64,000 bases of DNA from Sambucus nigra (GCA_949130495.1 OX422215.1:529277755-529341754); one strand, 5' to 3'; positions 23,976 to 36,133 are shown, counted from the stretch's first letter. Notes: generated by a model from the letters alone, not told the origin. Numbers and translations: made by a program.

Positions 23976-24526
23976 ATACATTCTCACCAAAACGGTTTTT
24001 ACATGCACACCTTTCATATCTAGTTTTATCACGCTTGGTTCATTTTAAGGACAGGATTGAAGTGAAACCACCCGACCAACATGTGATAAGACAAGTACAA
24101 AAATCAAACAAATATGTGCATGTGTGCGATAAAGGAAATCATGAGTCAAACATGTAGGAAGTAACACTAAATTACTTCTTAATGACTCCAAACATTATAA
24201 AGCAGATTTATGACAAGATATATTGTCTCGAAACACTATCAAATAGTCACATGAATAAATGGAATGAAATTGTGACTTGGCTATCTTAAATGCTCATCCA
24301 TAAAAGGTGTAAATACAAAAATCTTGTTGTTCTTTTCTAATTTTTTTTTAAATCTTTTTTATTTTTTTTCAAATAATTTTATCGAAATTAAATCTTATTG
24401 TATTTTTCAAATAAATTTATCAAAATAAAATCTAAAAGAAAAAATTTATAAAAACAAGATACATACTAGCAATAGGCAAATAATGTCGACATGAAAATCA
24501 TCCTATGCTAGTAAGCAAGTTAAACC
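23976..24526 (-). mobile_element. Internal region of Copia element C downstream of its gag
   Basis: Continuation of 13263 after removal of the Tat-like insertion. Resembles B at 10901-11090 (for example AATGACTCCAAACATTA). AT-rich with homopolymer tracts around 24330-24450; no coding frame. Copia protease, integrase and reverse transcriptase are absent, so C is a gag-only derivative. Confidence 0.65.
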
Positions 24527-25905
24527 TCAATCGTTAGGTGCGGAGGGGTTTTCAAAAGGTGGTAACAACTTATGAAAAACCTTCATTAAATCTTGTGAAG
24601 TATTGACCAAAAACTTTACTTGCTCACCTAAATGTGCAAAATCCTTTCTTAAAAACTCCTTCTCTCCTAAATTTCTATTATACTTCTTCATTTTCAAGGG
24701 CTCGGTGTACAAATCTCCAAACGCTTTTTGGAGCTCACTTTCATCTCCACTTTCAATCTCGCATTTTTCTTCACTTGAAGAGCTCAAAACATCACTCTCT
24801 CATTCATGAGCACAATTGTGGGACAAAGAGGGTGTGCTCACACAAATCGGAAAAGCAACATACTTCTCACCACTAGTCTTATTATTCTCACTTTCACTAC
24901 TATCACTAAGTGTGGCGGGCATGGAAACATTCTTTCCTTTCTTTCTTAGCCACGCAGGACACTCAAATGACTTATGCCCCTTACCCCCACATTCAAAGAA
25001 AGTCACATTCTCAAACTCCTCCTCACACTCCTTATCCGAGTCACTCTCTTTTTCCCTCTCACTTCTTTCTTTGGCCTTTCCTTTCTTTTTATTTTTATCA
25101 AAAAATCTCTTTTCATTGAAAGAATTTTCTCTAGACATTTTGAGAAACTTTTTGATATTTTTCGTAAATAAGGCCAAATCATCAACGTTTCCCTCATAAT
25201 CGGACTCACAAACTTTTTCTTTCTTTTTCTTAAAATGAGTTTTTCAAGCAACGCCTCGATCCTTAGCCTTAATGGTTTGGGGAAACATGTCAATCTCATA
25301 GGTTTGAAGATATCCTACAAGTTCTTCCAACTTAAGTGATTTCAAATTTCCCAGAGAGTTCAAAATAGTGACTTTAGGAATAAAGCGTTTTGGAAGAGAT
25401 CTCAAAATCTTTTTAACGACATGCGTGTTATCAATCACCTCGGTCTAATTAAAACATGTGTTAACAATGTCCGACAAACGTGCATAAAAATCATCAAAGC
25501 ATTCAGACTTGAACATGGTGATAGTCTCAAATTGGGTGGTCAAAATTTATAACTTTGATTCTTTAATCGCGTTCTTACCCTCATGTGTCAGTTTCAAAAC
25601 ATCCCATGCCTCTTTAGACGCGGTGCACATCATAATTTGGCGGAACTCATCGGGAGTGACAGCTCCAGAAATAGCACTCAGACAACAGGAATTAAAATTA
25701 GACATTTTAAAATCATCTTCAGTCTAGACTGACACAGGTTTTAAAGAGGTGATATTATCAACGGTGACTGTGGGAGCTGTCCACCCAATTTCACAAAGCA
25801 ACCAAACAATCTTGTCAACGGATTTTAAACAAGATTTCATACGAGCTTTCCGTAGGCATAATTAGACCCGTCAAAAATAGGCATCATATTAAATGATTGT
25901 TCCAT
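24527..25905 (-). pseudogene. Decayed Copia gag of element C (SIRE-type)
   Basis: Starts MEQSFNMMPIFDGSNYAY at 25905. One base is lost just after (where the family has YWKARMK). The UBN2-type gag domain follows with TASKEAWDVLKLTHEG, TMFKSECFDDFYARLSDIV and KILRSLPKRFIPKVT. A Lys/Glu-rich linker precedes a zinc knuckle at about 24970-25010 (FFECGGKGHKSFEC) whose first Cys is Phe, so it probably cannot bind zinc. The tail contains a Ser/Glu-rich coil. In-frame stops occur at about 25732, 25548, 25445, 25242 and 24798, all in one reading frame, so these look like point mutations in a once continuous gene. Confidence 0.85.
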
Positions 25906-26003
25906 TGGAAAAAATGCGAAAAAACACAAAATAGATTTTAAAAAAAAATCAATATCACACTATTTTGCGGAAAATATGAATACGCGATAAAATAGCGCAA
26001 CCC

Positions 26004-26025
26004 GCTCTAATATCAATTTAAAAAG
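26004..26025 (-). other. Degenerate primer-binding site of element C
   Basis: GCTCTAATATCA at 26004-26015 is the reverse complement of TGGTATCAGAGC with two changes, about ten bases from the LTR end, compared with three in B (28419-28430). Confidence 0.65.
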
Positions 26026-27167
26026 TGCGTAAACGCGGTGTGTGATATCGAATAAAAAATTATTCACAAGTTTCCAAGTAAACCATTTTTTAATTAGAGT
26101 CTATTTTTTAACCAAATAAATACAGCCCCTAAATATGCGTTAAAATTAAGAAGATATTTAATTGAACACGGTATTTCAATTAAATCCTAAAAACATGCAT
26201 CTAGATGATTTATCAAATAACATAAAGTATGTGACACAACATATCAGGAAAAATCTCCGTAGGGGAAAACCATACTATTTTAAGTATAATTTGTAAAGAA
26301 CGGTTACACGGATTATAATGAAAATAAGTGTGACATACGAAATACTTGCAGATGTCGGTTCCGATGTCGTCAGCTGGAATCTCCCGAAAGAATTCCAGAT
26401 GGGAAGCAATGAAGAAGATACCGGCTTCTCCACAAAATACTCCTCAATGAGTATAATAGATCATTTGAAGGTTTATGTTGTGCACGTGTAAATGGAAGAG
26501 AAGTGTGAATTTATAAGGGAAGATTAAATCTCAAAAAACATCTTTAGGAAAACATGGAGGAAGAAGAGACGGATTTTTCTTAGCATGTTTCAAAAGTGGT
26601 TTAAAGTGGTGACAGCATTTGAAACAAAAATCATGCCAGCAACAGGTACCCCAAACCGGTTCGGGTGTACCGCGAACCGGTTTGCCCCCTGAACCGGTTT
26701 GGCCTGGGTTCGCAGAAAATCCTTGGAACATGGGGCTGAACACTTAGCATTTTTCAAGGATTTTTCTTTGATTTTTCTCCATTTTCAAAGAGCCATAACT
26801 TCTTCACCGTAGCTCGGATTGAGGTGTCGTGTCTTCCAGTATCTTCGTTGCGACGAGCTCTTCAACTTTACGGTTGACTTGACCTCTGGAAAATGGCTAT
26901 AAAATTACCAAAATGCCCTTAAACATCAATACCTAGCTTTCTTTCACTGTTTTGACTACTCTTTCGTACCACTTGCATTTCGGGCCAAAAATTATGGAAC
27001 GTGAAGTCATTGAGGCAGATGTGGGACATTTGATAGAGATGATGAATGCATGATTCCGGAAATTCGAATTGAGACCGTCGTATGAGATCGTGCATAGATG
27101 TGCAAAATGTAGTGGCGTACGACATATAAAAATGTAAGATTATGGACATGAGAAATATGTCCTTACA
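26026..27167 (-). mobile_element. 5' LTR of Copia element C
   Basis: 1142 bases; on the minus strand TGTAAGGACA to TTTACGCA. Partner of 11094-12176. It contains three AACCGGTT palindromes at 26654, 26674 and 26691 (the last two as GAACCGGTTT). Confidence 0.85.
26654..26700. repeat. AACCGGTT palindrome cluster in the C LTR
   Basis: AACCGGTT at 26654-26661, GAACCGGTTT at 26674-26683 and 26691-26700. The other C LTR keeps only one degraded copy near 11699. The sequence is one step from the GAATCGATTC of elements A and G. Confidence 0.85.
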
Positions 27168-27635
27168 TATAAAGCGCGTGGATGAATTGACCTATTGTCA
27201 CAAAACACTATGAAATAGTCACATGGATAAATGGAATGAAATTATGACTTGGTCATCCTAAGTGTTCGTCCATAAATGGTGCAAAAAAAATACAAAATTC
27301 TTTTTGGATTTTTCAAAAAATTTATCAAAATAAAATCTTTTGTATTTTTCAAAATTTGTCAAAAGCAAAAATTTATACAAAAAGTACATGTCACGACGCT
27401 AGCAAACATAAATATCATGAAAGAAAAAACTAGCGTATGACAAACATGCGAACACAATCATCTACATGATATAGCAAGAGAAGAATCATGTGCAAGCAAA
27501 TGGGAATCAACAAGTCTACCATCTAGTGCCTTTAAAAGTGATTTCCTAACCCCAAACAGATGTGAAATGACATGTGGGGGCTTTAGGAACCACGTGAACA
27601 CTAGACATAAACTTCTTAGGACTTCTTCTAAGATG
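27168..27635 (-). mobile_element. Internal region of Copia element B next to the C insertion
   Basis: Resumes B after element C. Similar to 24200-24520 of C (both hold the stretch with AAACACTATNAAATAGTCACATG). No coding frame is supported. Confidence 0.6.
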
Positions 27636-28336
27636 AAAACATAACCTCCTAAGGTGACCTTTCCTACCACAATATGAACATGTGTAAACGGGTGGAATGA
27701 CACCTATGGGTTGACCTTGTATGATGTCCTTACGAATGGTTGACCCTCTAAAACAAAAATGGTTTTGGCTTTAGGAACGGAAGCATTAGAACATGAAGAT
27801 CCATTACCACCACTATCAAACCTACTTGAGTGCGTCAAATAATTTTTTAACTTCAAAATTTTTTACTCAAGCAAAGAATTAGACTCTTCCAAAGACAAGG
27901 ATTTCTTTTTCAAATTTTAAAATAAACTTGATAGTTTATCGCGTCTCAATTAAAACAAACTTATCCCTAAGAGTCTTTTCACGTGCCGTAAAATCATCGA
28001 TTAATATTTTATCCTCGATGGCACAAACGAGAACCCTATTATTTTTTAAGTCCTCCAATTCCTTCTCTAAAACTAGGACTCTCTCATCACTCTCCTTTTT
28101 GGCAATTTTTAAAGAATCAAAATCAATACACAAATTACCAAAGTGCTCATGACAAATATCACTTTGAGTTTGAAACGCTTGCAAATATTCAATCTTACTT
28201 TTTAAGAGAGAATTTACTTTTTTCAAAATTTAATTCTTTTGCAAAGTTTCAAATTCAAACTTTTACAATTTTTAGCATGGTCATGAACTTTAACAAACTC
28301 ATCTCGATTAACATAGTCAACAGCATGAGGATCCAT
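27636..28336 (-). pseudogene. Copia gag C-terminal half of element B
   Basis: Begins MDPHAVDYVNRDEFVKVHD at 28336. A coiled-coil stretch (28226-27936) has heptad-like Leu/Lys/Glu content, and a well-formed CCHC zinc knuckle (CSYCGRKGHLRRLC) lies at 27639-27680 in another frame. The UBN2-type N-terminal domain seen in C is missing here. Stops near 28230 and 27930 and frame changes disable it. Coils followed by a knuckle are typical of SIRE/Maximus gag. Confidence 0.7.
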
Positions 28337-28418
28337 CAAGAAAAACAAATCAGGAGAGGAACGCAAATAACCACAAAAAAATGCACCACAAGATCTACAT
28401 AGTAAATTAGTGCAACAG

Positions 28419-28430
28419 GCTCTGATACCA
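28419..28430 (-). other. Primer-binding site of element B (initiator tRNA-Met type)
   Basis: GCTCTGATACCA is the exact reverse complement of TGGTATCAGAGC, three bases from the LTR end at 28434. It fixes the minus-strand orientation of B. Confidence 0.9.
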
Positions 28431-28433
28431 ATT

Positions 28434-29150
28434 TGTAAAGGGAAAATTATCCCAAAGGGTGGTATTCACAAACTTCCAATTTCAAACCAATTTTAGGTCA
28501 TTTCTAAAACATGCAACTACGTGTCAATACAAATAAGATATAGCATGCGACACAGTAATTCAAGAAAAATTCCTGATGGGAAAAACCTTTTATTTCTAGA
28601 ACTTTGAAAAGTTTACAAGACCATTGACTTACATACAGCCTGATAATAGCCCACAATTGTAACACGGTCTCTTCGTCAAACCTTCAAAGCAACGGCTAGA
28701 AATCTTCAGTGGTTCACGCGCAGCTATACCATAAGGACCGCAGCCCAAAAAAACTCCATAGAGACTCCCTCTATAATAGCATACATCTCTCGGTTGTAGA
28801 GATCTCCGCACAAAGGATGAACAAAAGAAAAGCAGTGTTCTTGAATACCAAAACAATTCACCAAAGCATATGGGATTTTTGTGAATTGAGAACAAAAAGG
28901 GATTAAGCCCTAAACGAAGAAGTCAAAAGGATTCTGCAATTTTGCAATTTTCTGTCTTTCAAAACGCGGGGACTTCTTAATGAAAACGAAACAATTTAAT
29001 GAGTATTTATACAAAATTGTGCCGCCTCGGTATACGATCTCGTTCAAACGAGAAAGAGATCTCGCGTGAATGACATACATAAACTTTGCAGAGTCTTTTT
29101 GATAAATAACTTGATATTCGGATCCGTCTTTGATGCTTGAATGTTCTAGA
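28434..29150 (-). mobile_element. 5' LTR of Copia element B, shortened
   Basis: Matches the complete LTR at 62909-63928 but lacks about 260 bases near 29080 and ends abruptly at about 29150, just before the GACGGTGT...GTCCTTACA terminus present in the other copies. It then joins directly to the LTR remnant of element D, so this is a rearranged junction. The palindrome is degraded here to CTCGTTCAAACGAG near 29050. Confidence 0.8.
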
Positions 29151-29221
29151 ATTACTTACATGACCAACTTACACTTGAGCCGATATAAGCATGCACTAGA
29201 GAAACTTTTAAAGTCGCGTCA
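29151..29221 (+). mobile_element. Remnant of the 5' LTR of Athila-like element D
   Basis: About 70 bases, including CTTACACTTGAGCCGATATA and AAACTTTTAAAGTC, match the end of the D 3' LTR (36060-36133). The remaining roughly 1.37 kb of this LTR is gone. Confidence 0.8.
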
Positions 29222-29227
29222 AGTTTT

Positions 29228-29245
29228 TGGCGCTGTTGCTGACGA
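29228..29245 (+). other. Primer-binding site of element D (tRNA-Asp type, degenerate)
   Basis: TGGCGCTGTTGCTGACGA resembles TGGCGCCGTTGCCGGGGA, the site typical of Athila-group elements, with scattered changes. Confidence 0.75.
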
Positions 29246-29595
29246 TTTGGTAGGCATTTAGGTTAGGTCAAATTAAACAAAAATTTAACTCTAATTCTTA
29301 AAAAAAGGCCAAAAAAATCATAAAATTAAAAATTAAAAAAAAATTATATAGAATCTGTTAAATCCTTACACGCAAACTCCTCAATCTAATCCTACCAGAA
29401 TTCGCGAGAATCCCGTTGTTGAGTACGATCGTGATAGCCCACACCCCCCAAATGCTTTACATTTTGGGGTTCCACCTCATACACCACCCAACTCCATCAT
29501 GAGTTCCCCGCTTAGTCACACACCTAGTGAGGCCAATGAGGAATTTGAATCGTTAAGAGAGAGCGCAATGTCAGATCACGTTAGTTACGGTACGG

Positions 29596-30540
29596 GTGAG
29601 GTTGAGTTACCATATCTCCTTATATGAGACCTCTTATATCCCGAGTGAACCCTCACTCTGGGATGCATTATATTCATGTATAACGCAGGGCAATTCCGTT
29701 TTTGCACGGGTGAGTTACCAGATTCTTCCCACCTTCCCTGACTTGGAGTCGGAAAAATCATACCTCCACATCCGCGAGTTCAAAGAGGCGTGTGAAACCT
29801 TTAGCGATCAAGCGTGCACCCAAAACATCAACTGTCTAAAACGTTTTTCCTTCTCCCTGAAGGACAAGTCCAAGACTTGGCTAAGGTATTTGGCACCAAA
29901 CTCTATAGGAACATGGAGATATATGAAACCTATGTTTATCTTGAAATTATTTCCCCTACATCGAACCAACCCCATAAAAGCTCAAATTGAAACATTTAAA
30001 AAACATGCTAATGAGCCTTTAGATAAATGTTGTGATCGGTTTAACGAGTTTCTTAATATGTGACCACACCATGGATTTTATAAGTGGAGACTTATCTCCT
30101 TTATTCATCACACGCTCAAATTATGTTCCAAATAACTCGTGGAAACTATGTGCCAAGGGCAATTTATAGTGTTGGGTAAGGACAATGCCAAGTCTAATCT
30201 TAAGTATGTCGCCGAGACTACTTAAACGTGGGAGACATCTAATCCAAATGCCCAAACCCAGCATTAACAAATGTCCACACTTCTTTAAGTGTCTGGACTC
30301 TATCATTTAGACAAAGTGGCCGACTTGAAACTTCAAATCAACCATCTTGCTAAAAGACTGGAAGACGTAGTCGAATCCCGAGGAAGAGAAACATTCATCT
30401 CCACTTGAGAAGAGATAGAGGATATGTGCGGTATTTATGAGATGGGGCATTCAATGAAGGAATGCTCAACGATACCTGCCTACAAAGTTATGCTTCAAGA
30501 GAAAGTGGAAGCGGCATGATATTCTAAGGGTAATTTTAAT
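29596..30540 (+). pseudogene. Decayed gag of Athila-like element D
   Basis: The capsid part (29700-30060) shows YLHIREFKEACETFSDQ, RFSFSLKDKSKTWLRYL and LFPLHRTNPIKAQIETF, the Athila gag signature. A TGA at 30061 falls where the family has Cys (followed in frame by PHHGF). A zinc knuckle at 30426-30465 reads CGIYEMGHSMKEC, with Tyr in place of the second Cys. Further stops follow. An upstream ATG-less stretch from about 29380 may be the original N terminus. Confidence 0.85.
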
Positions 30541-30612
30541 GCCCTTCATGGGAATTCTTATAAACTTTTGTAGAGGAACCATCCCGGTTTTAGTTGTGGG
30601 TACCAACATGCT

Positions 30613-31793
30613 GTGTTGAATCTTAATTCACACATTGCACCTCCTCCACCATCGCCTCGACATCTTAAACAAGCTACACACATGCAAGCAGTGCGTCCGA
30701 CAACCTATATAATCCCACCACGGAGAAATCTCGAGGGTACTTTGAACCAATTTATGCAAGATCAATCGGCAACCAACGCTCAAAATGCCAGAATGTTGCC
30801 AAAATAAATGCTAATATTTCTAGATTGTAATATTCCTTGAGTGTCCAAGAGAAGGGTAAGTTTCCTGCCCAGGGCCAAAAAACCCTTAATGGTCAAAATT
30901 GTGTTATCTCTAACCCCGATAAAAATCAAGAGCAATGTAGTAAGGTAACCACTCTATGTAATGGGAGAGTCGTTGACTTGTCACCTCCTCCACACGACGA
31001 GCAAAATGACAAGGAGATTTCTCCCGACACAAAAGAGGTCGAAGATGTCCCTTTGAGAAAGAGTGATAATAATGACACAGTTAGGCCCAAGGTGGTTTTA
31101 AAACTTCTCATTACTACTCCACACCCTCAACGGTTGGTCTCTCACACCAAAGAGACCTCCCGTGACCACGTCCAAGACGCTATCTAGAAATGAAATGTTA
31201 ATTTATCTTTTCTCGAGACCATAAAGCAAATTCCCACTTACGCTAAGTTTCTAAAGGAATTACTCACGGTGAAACGTAGGCTAAAGGTAAACAAAAGTAT
31301 GTTCCTAGCACCGAACGTCAGTGCAGTACTACTCAGTGACCTTCCACCAAAATTTAAAGATTCGGGTGCCCTAACCATTTCGTGCATCACGGGGAAGGAC
31401 CAAATTGAGAGAGCATCAATGGATCAAGGGGCGAGTGTTAACATTCTCCCCTACTCCATCCATAAACAATTAGACTTTGGGGAGCTTAAGCCCATAAAGA
31501 TAACTCTCCAGTTAGCTAATCATTCTGTGAAGATACCTCCGAGGATTGCTGAGGATGTGATCATCCAAGTTGACACTTTCTACTTACTGGTGGATTTTGA
31601 CATTTGGGACAAGGAACCCTCCTCTCTCTCAAGTAACCATGCTCCCATGATACTTGTCCGCCCATTCTTAACTACGTCTAATGCACTGATTAGCACACGC
31701 AACAGGAAAATGCAACTCATATTCGAGAAACTGACTCTTAAAAAAAACATCTTCAACATCACCAAGTACGAAGGTGATGAAGGCAAATTATGA
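30613..31793 (+). pseudogene. Gag-protease linker and aspartic protease of element D
   Basis: Pro-rich and acidic linker (30613-31187), then an open frame 31269-31793. It holds the protease with active site ASMDQGASVNILPYS (Asp codon at 31422; Gln replaces the usual residue before Gly), LKPIKITLQLANHSVKIP and MILVRPFLTTSNALI (Val-Arg where the family has Gly-Arg). This arrangement and spacing match Athila proteases. A stop at 31186 separates the linker from the protease. Confidence 0.85.
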
Positions 31794-34683
31794 GAAATGG
31801 ATCTTATGGACGAGACGGTACATGAGCTCGTTGAGAGGAATCACATGAGGGAGACATTAGGGGTGTGTTTTGTTACCTAAAGGGAGAACGATAATTCTAA
31901 CATTGAGCGAGAGGTAGAAGATGTGTGTTTAGTGACTGCTATTGAGAGAGAGTGGGTACACGGAGGCATGAATGAGAGAGGGAGTCGTGATGAGAGTACG
32001 ATAAAGGATTTGGAGGTCGAGCAAGAAGTGAGTTAGTGGATATGAGCCTAGAGGACTTTGAGAAATAATTTAGGACGTTGGATGAGAGCCTCACTATTGA
32101 AATCCAAACATTATTGGACTCATTTAGACACTTAGAAGAGAATGAATGGAATGATAGGATATATTAATTCCTTCTTCGTGACCACCCACACATGCCACTT
32201 GAGTTCTCGAATGCGATCGAGGGAAGACCTAGTGTTTTGTCTGATTTAGATCTCGACACATGCGTTTTTGAACCTCAGGGGAATCTAGGTTTAACATGTC
32301 CTTCCAATTTTCATAAAGATGTTACCTTCTTGTCGGGACAAGTATGTTGCGATTCAATTAGGAACCACAAGGGTCTCACTCACGTTAGTCATCACGAACC
32401 TCAAGGTGTTCCCCTTATATATGGGGCCGGTCCCCACTTGTTTCGATTATTGGTTTACGATGCGAGGAAGAGGGAGACGAGGAGAGCATCGGATCCCGTA
32501 CATGGGGTCGAATGAGTTTTTACAAGGGAGAGAGAGGTCATCACACCCCCCTACGTGGATGGGTTGATCCATGTGTATATTAGTGAGTAAATTTAGCTTA
32601 AGGATAGTTTAGAGGTCCGTAGAGGTCACGAGTTAGGAAAGTTTTGAACACCACGTTGGGTTTCCATGCACGGGAGTGCGCAAGCACATTTCTAGAGTAA
32701 GGTTGAGGTGTCCCGAGTGTTTAGGGAGGCTTGATTTACTTTAGAGAGAAGACGTCCAGGGTTAGAACACTTAGAATTGAAAAAATATGGCTTATTTGAA
32801 GTTTTAGGTAGCGAGTTTGGTCGAACCGCAGGCCGAACCGACTCGCCTACACACTCGAACCGGTTCGAATGACCTGATGACAGATTCTCCCCCAGCTGTG
32901 TTTTCCCACCAAATTCAGTCACTCTTTTCCCCTTTTCACCCGTGATCCAACACCAATGGCCCTTCATATTAGCTCATTTGTTGTGATGTTTTTTTTCTCC
33001 TTCTTTATGTAGTTATTTTATGCTTTATCGTTTCATCATTGCCAGAACTATGTAATTTATCCTTTACCGCCTTGTAATAAATTGTAGTGAAAATGAAAAT
33101 TTTTCTTTTTAAATATTTGGTTGTTTTATTCTCGCACTTATTATTTTTTCTTATTTAGCTTTTAATCCTTTTGATTGAGGACAATGCAAAAGTCTAAGTT
33201 ATGGAGTGCATATTTCTAAAACTTTACAAATTTTTAAATGCCCTAAAATAAAAAAGTAGAAAATTTCAAAAATCCCCCCACCCCAAATGGAAAACTCCGA
33301 AAAAGTCAAATATATTTTTCTTCAAAATAAATAAAAATTGAAATTCAAAACCTTCAGAAAGGTCGCAAAATTTTGTTTAGAGTCTCAATTTGAAAATTAT
33401 TAAGTATTAAGAAGAAATTGACCAAAGATGGAAATTAAACAAAAGTTGACTTAACAAATAAGTGGGAAGATTAATAAACCCGGTGAGATTTGGAGCCTAT
33501 CATTATTTTTCGAGAAATTAAACCAATCCTAGTTATAATTAACTCTATGTTCGATTCAGTTTTAATTAAGTTGCTGAAGATCTAGAATTTTTATTTTGAT
33601 CAGTTACGGGAAACAAGTGAAATGTTGTCTTGAAAAATGCTCTAAAATTTCTCTAAATTAATTATAATCTCGAGACGCATATGGTAAAATAATGAGTAAT
33701 TCGAATAAATGAAGTTAGGCCATTGTTTGTTACCCAAAAATAGTAGACATAAAAACGAGTGAAAAAATATCCCTTTTTGCTAACCCAATTGAGCCAAATA
33801 AATTTCTCAATTTCGTTTGATAACCCCAAAAGCCCATTTAGCCCGGAGTTGTGAAAATCAGAAAATTCATTTGGCAAGTCCAAATGGTGCAATAAAAAAA
33901 ATATAAGAAAAATGGGCAACAAAAAAAAAAGAAATGAAAAAAAATAGAAAAAGAAAAGAAAAAGGGTAGAAGAAGAAAAGAAAAAGAGATAAAGCCCGAA
34001 AAAGCGCCAGAGGACATAGTAAGCACAACTTTCCAACTCCCAAATTTCCTAACAATTTCTATATTTTCCAATACACCTTACAACCAGAAAAAGTCCAAAC
34101 CGAGTCCGAATAACAAAATTAATTACCACGTGGAGAGCCTCAGACACAAAAAGATAATAAAAGATATTGATTAGTGTGAATAAGAACCGAAGTTTTTCGT
34201 ATTCCGATGATGAGATCATTTCACCACAAAAATTCCGTCTTTCAATTTTGTGTGCATGAATTTATGTTCCATTATATTTACTCTTATAAATTACGCATAC
34301 CGAGAGAAATAGCCACATTCCGAGTGATTCGTTTGTGAGTGCATCCATGAGAATTGAATCAAAATGAATTTTTAGGAAGTAACATAATGATCAATCGATG
34401 GAAGTTAGCGGTTTAATTTTCGACTTCGCGGACACACACTACGATTTGAGACTATTGGATATAAATTTAAGATCACTATTTTTGAGGAATTTAAATTGTA
34501 CAATTTTTGAGTATTTTAATTTTTTTTTCTTTGAGTCGAATAACATAGGTGTTTAATAGCTTGTTGCATAAGTTAAATGCAATCGATTGTCTGCAAAAAA
34601 TGTAGTGTATCCCAATAAAGTTTTGTGAGTTCCTTAACCCATACTCTTATTCTTTTTCATTGACAGTGATGATCAAAGTTCTA
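31794..34683 (+). other. Internal region of element D lacking reverse transcriptase and integrase
   Basis: An acidic reading remnant follows the protease to about 32030. Beyond it no polymerase, RNase H or integrase motif can be seen, although these should follow the protease. GAACCGGTTC lies at 32857-32866 beside two GAACCG half sites. The region 33880-34010 is A-rich and gives only low-complexity Phe/Leu frames on the other strand. D is therefore a deletion derivative. Confidence 0.65.
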
Positions 34684-34696
34684 AGTTAGGGGGGTT
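34684..34696 (+). other. Polypurine tract of element D
   Basis: AGTTAGGGGGGTTT region directly before the TGATTCGGTG start of the 3' LTR. Athila elements have a comparable TAAGTTTGGGGG tract. Confidence 0.7.
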
Positions 34697-36133
34697 TGAT
34701 TCGGTGTAAACATTTCATATTTATCCTCTTAATTTAGGCATTTTTAGTATCCCGTGTAATTTAATTGAACCAAATTTATCTTATATTCATGCTACTGACC
34801 CTATTTGGCAAGTACATCTTGTTTTGTGTATTTTTCATATGTTTTACAGGTAATTAATGAAAGTACAAATGAAAGAGAAATCGAAACAGTGAAAGAAAAC
34901 CTAAGAAAAGATAAGTCAAGGGAATTTTTGGAATTTTTCACCCGGAACTCGGAGACGGAGCCAACTGCAAAGTCGAAGAGCTTGAAGTCACGAGAAAACA
35001 AGAAAAATGGAACCTTAATTCGGGCTAAGATGAAGGAAATACGTGAATTTTAAGTCAAAAATCAAAGAAAATTGAGGGAGTCAATGTCACCCAAACCGGG
35101 TCACCCAGAACTGGTTCAGCATACCTAAAGCACGAATTTGTGTTTAATGCTGATTTTTTCTTGAGTTGGTTTTAAGTGGGACTCTTGCAAAAAATGTGTG
35201 GGGAGTTTTAGTTAGTTTTTGGAGAGAATTTTTATGAGTTTTTTGACCTACAAAGAAAGAGGAGAAGAGGTAAGAACATAGTTTCAATTTTGTTCATCAA
35301 GCTTACACTTTTATGGATAAATGTTATAGATTTTTATTAATAGAGTTTTTCTTTCTTCTCCCTCGTTCTTGAAGTAAAATTATTTACATGTTATGTTTAT
35401 TTTCTGAGATTCCAAGCTTTTCATGCATGTTTAGAGATAGTTTCATTATGACTTCGATTACATGCAACGTAGATATTATGCTTTCTAATAATTACACCAT
35501 GTCAGACTAGTTTTATAGAGGGTTAGGGTATATGAACCCAAACTAGGTGATGAGTTGGGTATAAAATTGAATAAAAATACGGAGATGACTTGAAGACTTG
35601 AGGTTTTGTCAAAACACATATTATAGATATCTTAACCTCGTTTGCCCTAGGTAACCGATGTATTTGAGAGTATAATATGCTCATCGACAATCTAATCATT
35701 CATGTTAAATTTATTACATATGAATTCTTGTGCGGAGTTCAATCCTTATATAGTTGATTGTTTGAAATGTTTAGCGCTTTCTATGAATTATTAATATAAT
35801 TTTTAACCTTTTATATCCAACGAATGTATCGACGACGTGGGGGAATGTACTCCAATCCTATTTTCCCATAAAACCACTTTATTGTCATCGCATGCGCAGT
35901 TAATTAATTAGTTGAATTAGTTTGCTTTAGTTAATTACAAGATCTCAAAACAATCATCTTTTCCTTCTTTTCGTTAGTCAAACATAATATTTTTCATCTT
36001 TCGTATTCGTAGTCACATCTTATGTCCTATTCCCTGTCTTCGATACCACACTTTATCGAATTATTAGTTACGAAATCAGCTTACACTTGAGCCGATATAA
36101 TTACGAACTAAAGACACTTTTAAAGTCCCTTCA
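34697..36133 (+). mobile_element. 3' LTR of Athila-like element D
   Basis: About 1437 bases from TGATTCGG to CCCTTCA, assigned by the polypurine tract on the left and by the match of its last 75 bases to 29151-29221. It contains degenerate AACCGGGT and GAACTGGTTC near 35090-35115. Start coordinate less sure than the end. Confidence 0.75.

Noticed and set aside
27168..27175. Target duplication for Copia element C
   Set aside because: Bases after the 5' LTR (TATAA) and before the 3' LTR (AAAAG) do not match, so I do not claim one.
33662..34071. Phe/Leu-rich minus-strand frames resembling membrane proteins
   Set aside because: A product of the A-rich interior of element D; no motif and no conserved start.
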